From Burkholderiales bacterium (GTDB taxonomy: Bacteria; Pseudomonadota; Gammaproteobacteria; Burkholderiales; Burkholderiaceae_A), in assembly GCA_030828265.1 (NCBI GenBank), contig JAURCW010000021.1, positions 1 through 11,253 on the forward strand: a DNA stretch of 11,253 nt. The letters are read 5' to 3'. Below the pieces are notes generated by a model. It saw only the letters and a list, made by a program, of their open reading frames with translations. It was not told the DNA's origin and searched no databases. Each line of letters begins with the position of its first letter. Position 1 is the first letter of the stretch. Of the stretch, positions 7,407-11,253 are shown piece after piece. The position numbers and the translations under genes are program-made.

Positions 7407-9137
7407 ATGGCAAGTCTTCTTCAGTTTCGAGAAATCAGTATTCGGTTTCACGCCTCGGGTACTGGGCTGGCTGTTGCATCGCCCGTTGCAGAGCCCAATG
7501 CAGAGGTTTCAGGCACTCGGCCCGTCTGGGCTGTCGATGGGCTTAATCTCTCGATTGATAAGGGTGAGCGTGTTGCACTGGTTGGCGAGTCGGGCTCAGG
7601 AAAAACCATCACAGCACTCGCCGCCCTGGGTCTTCTACAAGATGTTGAGTTAAGGGGGTCGATTCAGTGGAAGGGCGAGGAACTGAATGGCGCATCAGCA
7701 ACGCGTTTGCGTAGGCTGCGGGGCAAAGAAATTGCCATGGTCTTTCAGGAGCCCATGTCTGCACTTAACCCGCTTCTTACGGTGGGCCGACAAGTTGGCG
7801 AGGTACTCGAGGCGCACGAAGGGCTTACTAAAACTCAGGCTTTTGAACGTGCGACCGACCTACTTCAAAAGGTCGGCATTGATGATCCGGCCCGTCGGGC
7901 AAGAAGCTACCCCCATCAACTCTCGGGAGGCCAGCGCCAAAGGGTATTAATCGCGATGGCTTTGGCTTGTCAGCCCGAGCTCCTCATTGCCGATGAACCA
8001 ACAACAGCCCTCGATGTCAGTCTGCGCCAGCAGATTCTTGAGCTTCTTCTGGATCTGCAAGAAGAGACCGGCATGGCGATCTTGCTCATTACCCACGATC
8101 TGCCCATCGTGAAGCGGTTTGCCTCACGAGTTGCCGTTATGCAGCAGGGGAGCATTATCGAAACGGGCGATTCCGAGTCGGTCTTTCAGCGACCCTCCCA
8201 CCCCTACACCCAGCGGCTGGTGCAGAGTCAGCCGAGGCCCCTCGTGGGCGCGCCTGGGCCTAGAGATATTTTATTAGACGTCCGTCAGCTTCACTGCGAC
8301 TATGCCATTGCTACGGGTCTATTCAGAAAACGTCGATTCACGGCCGTTCATCGCGAAAATTTTGTCGTCTCCAAAGGTGAGACCCTGGGTGTTGTGGGTG
8401 AGTCGGGTTCAGGTAAAACAACGCTTGCCATGGCCATCATGCGCCTGGCTCCGGCCCGAGTGACAGGCCTGGTCAAGTTAAATGGGGTTGACCTGCTTGG
8501 TCTCTCGTCGGCGGCTCTGCGCAAAGCAAGACGACGTTTTCAGCCTGTCTTCCAAGACCCTTACAGTGCTTTGTCGCCCAGACTCACGGTACGTCAAATT
8601 CTTGAAGAGGGCCTTCGGCTTCACAGGCCTGAGCTGACCTGGCAGCAAAGGCTCGATCGTTGCGAGTCGATCATGGCGGAGGTGGGTCTCTCCCCAGAGG
8701 GCCTGCAGCGTTATCCACACGAGTTTTCCGGGGGGCAGCGTCAACGCATTGCCATTGCACGAGCAGTGCTTCAAGAGCCAGAGCTCATCATTCTCGATGA
8801 GCCGACCAGTGCGCTCGATCTTTCGATTCAACAGCAGATCCTTGAGCTACTCGTTATGCTTCAGCAGACCAAGGGCTTTGCCTACCTGTTTATCTCCCAC
8901 GACCTTCACGTCATACGATCAATCGCCCACCGATGTCTTGTGATGCAGTACGGAAAGATTGTCGAGTTTGGAGCGACCGAGCATGTCATGTCCAGCCCTC
9001 GGCATGCCTACACGCAGCAATTGCTCGATGCGGCCTTCCCCGAAGAGAGACTTCAGGCCTTTGAGCGCGATCGGCTTGCATCAATGGCTAATCGCCCCGT
9101 GCCACGCGCCCTTCGACTAGACGAGCAGGCCTCGTAG
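7407..9137 (+). CDS. yejF: ABC importer double ATPase YejF
   Basis: Cytoplasmic ATPase that drives the Yej importer, with two complete nucleotide-binding domains in one chain. Domain 1: Walker A GESGSGKT (60-67), signature LSGGQ (172-176), Walker B LLIADEP (192-198). Domain 2: Walker A GESGSGKT (331-338), signature FSGGQ (440-444), Walker B LIILDEP (460-466), with the switch histidines in ITHDL and ISHDL. The link between domains carries the HPYTQ motif of oligopeptide ATPases. The chain has 576 residues against about 529 in E. coli; part of the excess is an insert near residues 17-40 in the first beta-sheet. Both halves keep all catalytic motifs, so both sites look active. AAGGGTG at 7391-7397 is a fair ribosome site 9 bases before the ATG. 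The last 21 bases overlap the end of lrgB on the other strand. Confidence 0.96.
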   Translation: MASLLQFREISIRFHASGTGLAVASPVAEPNAEVSGTRPVWAVDGLNLSIDKGERVALVGESGSGKTITALAALGLLQDVELRGSIQWKGEELNGASATRLRRLRGKEIAMVFQEPMSALNPLLTVGRQVGEVLEAHEGLTKTQAFERATDLLQKVGIDDPARRARSYPHQLSGGQRQRVLIAMALACQPELLIADEPTTALDVSLRQQILELLLDLQEETGMAILLITHDLPIVKRFASRVAVMQQGSIIETGDSESVFQRPSHPYTQRLVQSQPRPLVGAPGPRDILLDVRQLHCDYAIATGLFRKRRFTAVHRENFVVSKGETLGVVGESGSGKTTLAMAIMRLAPARVTGLVKLNGVDLLGLSSAALRKARRRFQPVFQDPYSALSPRLTVRQILEEGLRLHRPELTWQQRLDRCESIMAEVGLSPEGLQRYPHEFSGGQRQRIAIARAVLQEPELIILDEPTSALDLSIQQQILELLVMLQQTKGFAYLFISHDLHVIRSIAHRCLVMQYGKIVEFGATEHVMSSPRHAYTQQLLDAAFPEERLQAFERDRLASMANRPVPRALRLDEQAS

Positions 9138-9845
9138 CCAGGGGAGTAGGGGAGGGATAAGAATGGCTCCTGCGATGCCATGCAGGCCCATGGCAATACT
9201 GGCAAAGGCGCCCGCGTCTGGATGAACGCTAAAGGCGCGAGACGTTCCAATGCCGTGCGCGGCGATGCCCAGCGCGAATCCCCGGTCTGCCCAGTTCCGC
9301 ATTCCAATGGCATCCAACAGGTAACGAACGCTTATGGCGCCAAGAATTCCAGTGAGAACAGCGTAGATGGCGGTAAGCGTGGGGGAAATGCCCGTGCCAT
9401 CCACAATACCCATGGCGATGGGCGCGGTGACCGATTTAGCCACCAAAGGCAGCAAAAGGGCATCGGGCAGGCCAAGTAAGAGTCCGAGCATGGAGGCACT
9501 TGCGATCGAGACAGTGCCTCCAGCCAGCATCGCCAGCAGCAAAACAGGAATGCGACCCTTTAGAAGCGGCCAGCCCTGGGCAATCGGAACAGCAAGAGCG
9601 ACGGTTGCCGTGCCCAATAGGAAGTGGATGAACTGAGCGCCCTCAAAGTAAACCTCGTAGGGCATTTCGGCCACAACCAAGACTGCAAGCACGATAAGAA
9701 TCGCAATGGCAACTGGATTCACCAGGGGTTGGCGGCCTGACCAGAGGTGCAGTCGAAGCCCAATTTCGTAGGCAAGAAGCGTTAAAACCAGGCTAAAGAG
9801 CGGCAGTCCCGATAAATAAACCCAGATTTCTTGCAAGTCATTCAA
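9117..9845 (-). CDS. lrgB: LrgB/CidB family membrane protein
   Basis: Integral membrane protein of 242 residues, rich in hydrophobic helices from end to end. LrgB family marks are ALAVPIAQGWPLLKG (84-97), PLVAKSVTAPIAMGI (133-147, corresponding to the conserved PKSVTTPIA) and AHGIGTSRA (196-204). LrgAB/CidAB pairs were first named as holin/antiholin-like regulators of murein hydrolases. Homologues have since been shown to carry small carboxylates: PftAB of Bacillus (pyruvate) and plastid PLGG1 (glycolate/glycerate). Which role applies here cannot be read from sequence. The start appears to be TTG at 9845, whose TTGA overlaps the lrgA stop; no ATG lies nearby in frame and the ribosome site is weak, which suggests coupling to lrgA. 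The 3' end overlaps yejF by 21 bp. Confidence 0.92.
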   Translation of the reverse strand: MNDLQEIWVYLSGLPLFSLVLTLLAYEIGLRLHLWSGRQPLVNPVAIAILIVLAVLVVAEMPYEVYFEGAQFIHFLLGTATVALAVPIAQGWPLLKGRIPVLLLAMLAGGTVSIASASMLGLLLGLPDALLLPLVAKSVTAPIAMGIVDGTGISPTLTAIYAVLTGILGAISVRYLLDAIGMRNWADRGFALGIAAHGIGTSRAFSVHPDAGAFASIAMGLHGIAGAILIPPLLPWLRGLLV

Positions 9846-10171
9846 GGCAGCAGGCGCAAAACAAGGGCCGTGACGGTGATTGTGATGGCAACGCTAATTA
9901 ATAAAATCAGCGCCACGGCCCAGCCGTAGGTGTTTAGAACAGGAAGAAAGCTGACTACTCCAACAGCCGCAGGCACAAACAAAAGGCCGAGATGCTGGCT
10001 AAAGGCGGCGGAGACCGTCGCAAGATCAGGGTTAACCTCTTTTTTGACGAGTAGGACCGCTAAAAGGCAGACCATACCAATCACGGGCCCGGGAATGCTA
10101 AGGGCAAATCCTGTGGAAATGAGCTCTCCAAGGCCCTGGAAAAGCATCAAAATTAGCAGCCCGCGAATCAT
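9842..10171 (-). CDS. lrgA: LrgA/CidA family membrane protein
   Basis: Small membrane protein of 109 residues, within the usual length range of LrgA/CidA, with about four hydrophobic helices. It begins IRGLLILMLFQGLGELIS, followed by the family signature LSIPGPVIGMVCLLAVLL (24-41), a polar segment KKEVNPDL, then the conserved HLGLLFVPAAVGVV (60-73). It is the partner of LrgB, encoded directly downstream with a 4-bp overlap. The pair has been described both as a holin-like system and, in some bacteria, as a small-carboxylate transporter. The ATG at 10171 fits the family N-terminus, but only a run of Cs sits before it, so translation lacks a clear ribosome site. It is divergent from the TRAP gene at 10275. 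Confidence 0.92.
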   Translation of the reverse strand: MIRGLLILMLFQGLGELISTGFALSIPGPVIGMVCLLAVLLVKKEVNPDLATVSAAFSQHLGLLFVPAAVGVVSFLPVLNTYGWAVALILLISVAITITVTALVLRLLP

Positions 10172-10192
10172 CTGGGGGAAACTACCGAGATC

Positions 10193-10210
10193 GGTTGTTT
10201 AGAACAAACC
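10193..10210. repeat. Interrupted 18-bp palindrome, candidate operator
   Basis: The 18 bases from GGTT to AACC are symmetric at 12 of 18 positions (GGTT-n2-TT-n2-AA-n2-AACC). It lies just upstream of the candidate -10 of the TRAP gene and before lrgA, where a dimeric regulator could control both. No regulator gene is in the window; chance symmetry is possible. Confidence 0.3.
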
Positions 10211-10222
10211 TCAGACTTTCGA

Positions 10223-10228
10223 TATAGT
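10223..10228 (+). promoter_or_regulatory. Candidate -10 box for the TRAP binding-protein gene
   Basis: TATAGT lies 46 bases before the ATG at 10275. The region about 17 bases upstream (TAGAAC) is a poor -35 and overlaps the palindrome, as would suit an activated or repressed promoter. The rest of the 103-bp lrgA-TRAP gap (10172-10274) shows only the TGGAGG ribosome site at 10265-10270. Confidence 0.35.
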
Positions 10229-10274
10229 GCGAGTTGGGCAGTAATCATTTAAGACCCGTTCAACTGGAGGATTT

Positions 10275-11253
10275 ATGGAAAATTCAAAGGAGCTCTCGTC
10301 TGTGACGAAGCTTGCCACAACCGCTGTCTCGCGTCGAAAAGTACTTACCGGCGCCACCGCTGTTGCCGCGACCGCGGCACTTGCTGCATGTGGCAAGAAA
10401 GAGGAGGCAGGTAGTGCAGCCCCCGCTGTATCAACTGGCGGGTCAACGATCACACTTAAGATGCAGGGAGCATGGGGAGCCAATGACGTCTTCTCCGAAA
10501 TGGCTCAGCTGTATGTGAACCGTGTCAACGAGATGGCCGGTGGCCGCCTGAAGATTGAGTATCTTCCCGCAGGTGCCGTCGTTAAGCCTTTCGAAATTAT
10601 TGATGCCGTGAGTAAAGGCGTTCTTGATGGTGGTCACCACGTATCGGGTTACTGGTACGGTAAGTCCAAAGTGGCTTCGCTTTTCGGGACGGGCCCTGTG
10701 AGCGGTGCAACCCCCGAAATTGGCCTCAGCTGGATTTATCGTGGTGGTGGCCAGGAGCTCTGGGACAAGCTCGTTGCCAAGCTCAATCTGAATGTGGTTG
10801 GCTTCTTTACGTTTCCTATGCCTTCTCAGCCTTTGGGCTGGTTTAAGAGCCGCCCACCTCAGAAAGGTTCTGACCTGAGGGGCTTCAAGTATCGGACTAT
10901 TGGTCTCGCAGCAGACCTAATGCAAGAGCTTGGCATGGCCGTTGCCCAGTTGCCCGGAGGTGAAATTGTTCCCGCTATGCAGCGTGGCGTGATCGATGCC
11001 TTTGAGTTTAACAACCCCACTTCCGATATGCGCTTTGGTGCTCAGGACGTTGCTAAGTATTACTCCATGGGTTCGTTCCATCAGGCCCAGGAGTTCTTTG
11101 AGATTATCTTTAACAAAGATAAGTACAACGCGCTTCCTGCTGACCTGAAGGCTATTCTGAAGTATGCCGCCGAGGCAGCCTCCACTGCGTCAACGGCTCA
11201 CGCTCATGACAACTACTCTAAGGATCTTCAAGAGCTCATCGTTAAGCAAAAGG
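10275..11253 (+). CDS. TRAP transporter substrate-binding protein (DctP family, 2-oxoacid/TakP-like), Tat-type lipoprotein, 3' end outside the window
   Basis: Receptor of a tripartite ATP-independent periplasmic transporter, which uses ion gradients to import organic acids. 326 residues are visible before the window ends. The N-terminus has a twin-arginine motif SRRKVL (19-24), a weakly hydrophobic Ala/Thr-rich core and a lipobox LAAC with Cys39, so export by Tat and lipid anchoring are likely. A DctP fold follows: MAGGRLKIEYLPAGAVVKPF, Gln185 and Trp189-Phe190 in SQPLGWF, the conserved Arg207 in FKYRTIG, LPGGEIVPAMQRGVIDAFEF with Glu244, and VAKYYSMGSFHQAQ. Gln185, Arg207 and Glu244 appear to match the residues that in TakP bind a 2-oxoacid with sodium, by my own alignment from memory. 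TGGAGG lies 4 bases before the ATG. The membrane subunits are expected downstream, outside the window. Confidence 0.92.
   Translation, partial: MENSKELSSVTKLATTAVSRRKVLTGATAVAATAALAACGKKEEAGSAAPAVSTGGSTITLKMQGAWGANDVFSEMAQLYVNRVNEMAGGRLKIEYLPAGAVVKPFEIIDAVSKGVLDGGHHVSGYWYGKSKVASLFGTGPVSGATPEIGLSWIYRGGGQELWDKLVAKLNLNVVGFFTFPMPSQPLGWFKSRPPQKGSDLRGFKYRTIGLAADLMQELGMAVAQLPGGEIVPAMQRGVIDAFEFNNPTSDMRFGAQDVAKYYSMGSFHQAQEFFEIIFNKDKYNALPADLKAILKYAAEAASTASTAHAHDNYSKDLQELIVKQK

Noticed and set aside
9117..10171. lrgAB as part of a prophage lysis cassette
   Set aside because: No endolysin, phage structural gene or integrase is nearby, and both proteins match the widespread chromosomal LrgA/LrgB families.
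1..11253. CRISPR arrays, tRNA or rRNA genes, insertion sequences, attachment sites
   Set aside because: Reading both strands gave no regularly spaced repeats, RNA-gene signatures, transposase frames or terminal inverted repeats.

Overview
The window reads as ordinary, gene-dense proteobacterial chromosome, most likely betaproteobacterial (Burkholderiales-like). ThyA, FabI and the yej transporter all look like beta/gammaproteobacterial versions, GC is moderately high by eye, and genes are packed with 4-bp overlaps. This taxonomic guess is from family resemblance only. I see no RNA genes, insertion sequences, prophage genes, CRISPR arrays or large repeats, and no gene-free stretch longer than about 100 bases.

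Left part (1-3303). The 3' part of moaE (large subunit of molybdopterin synthase) runs rightward from the window edge. It meets, tail to tail with a 31-bp overlap, a leftward operon fabI - thyA - folA. The folA gene is the unusual item. It encodes a complete dihydrofolate reductase joined in one reading frame to a complete MobA/MocA-type nucleotidyltransferase of molybdenum cofactor (Moco) synthesis. One transcript would thus carry fatty-acid elongation (FabI), dTMP synthesis (ThyA), recycling of the dihydrofolate that ThyA makes (DHFR), and probably nucleotide attachment to molybdopterin. The MoaE step of the same Moco pathway lies directly opposite.

Middle (3371-9137). Divergent from fabI is a full yejABEF operon: periplasmic binding protein, two permeases and a double ATPase of a peptide/microcin C-type ABC importer. 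Its reading frames are coupled by ATGA overlaps or a 3-bp gap.

Right part (9117-11253). A leftward lrgA-lrgB pair (CidA/CidB family, two membrane proteins) overlaps the end of yejF by 21 bp. Across a 103-bp intergenic region, a TRAP-transporter binding protein of the 2-oxoacid/TakP type begins rightward and leaves the window. It carries a Tat signal with a lipobox. Since some LrgAB homologues carry pyruvate or glycolate, lrgAB and the TRAP gene may form a divergent small-carboxylate transport locus; this is inference.

Overall this is mostly housekeeping and transport DNA. The DHFR-MobA/MocA fusion is the one strongly unusual feature.
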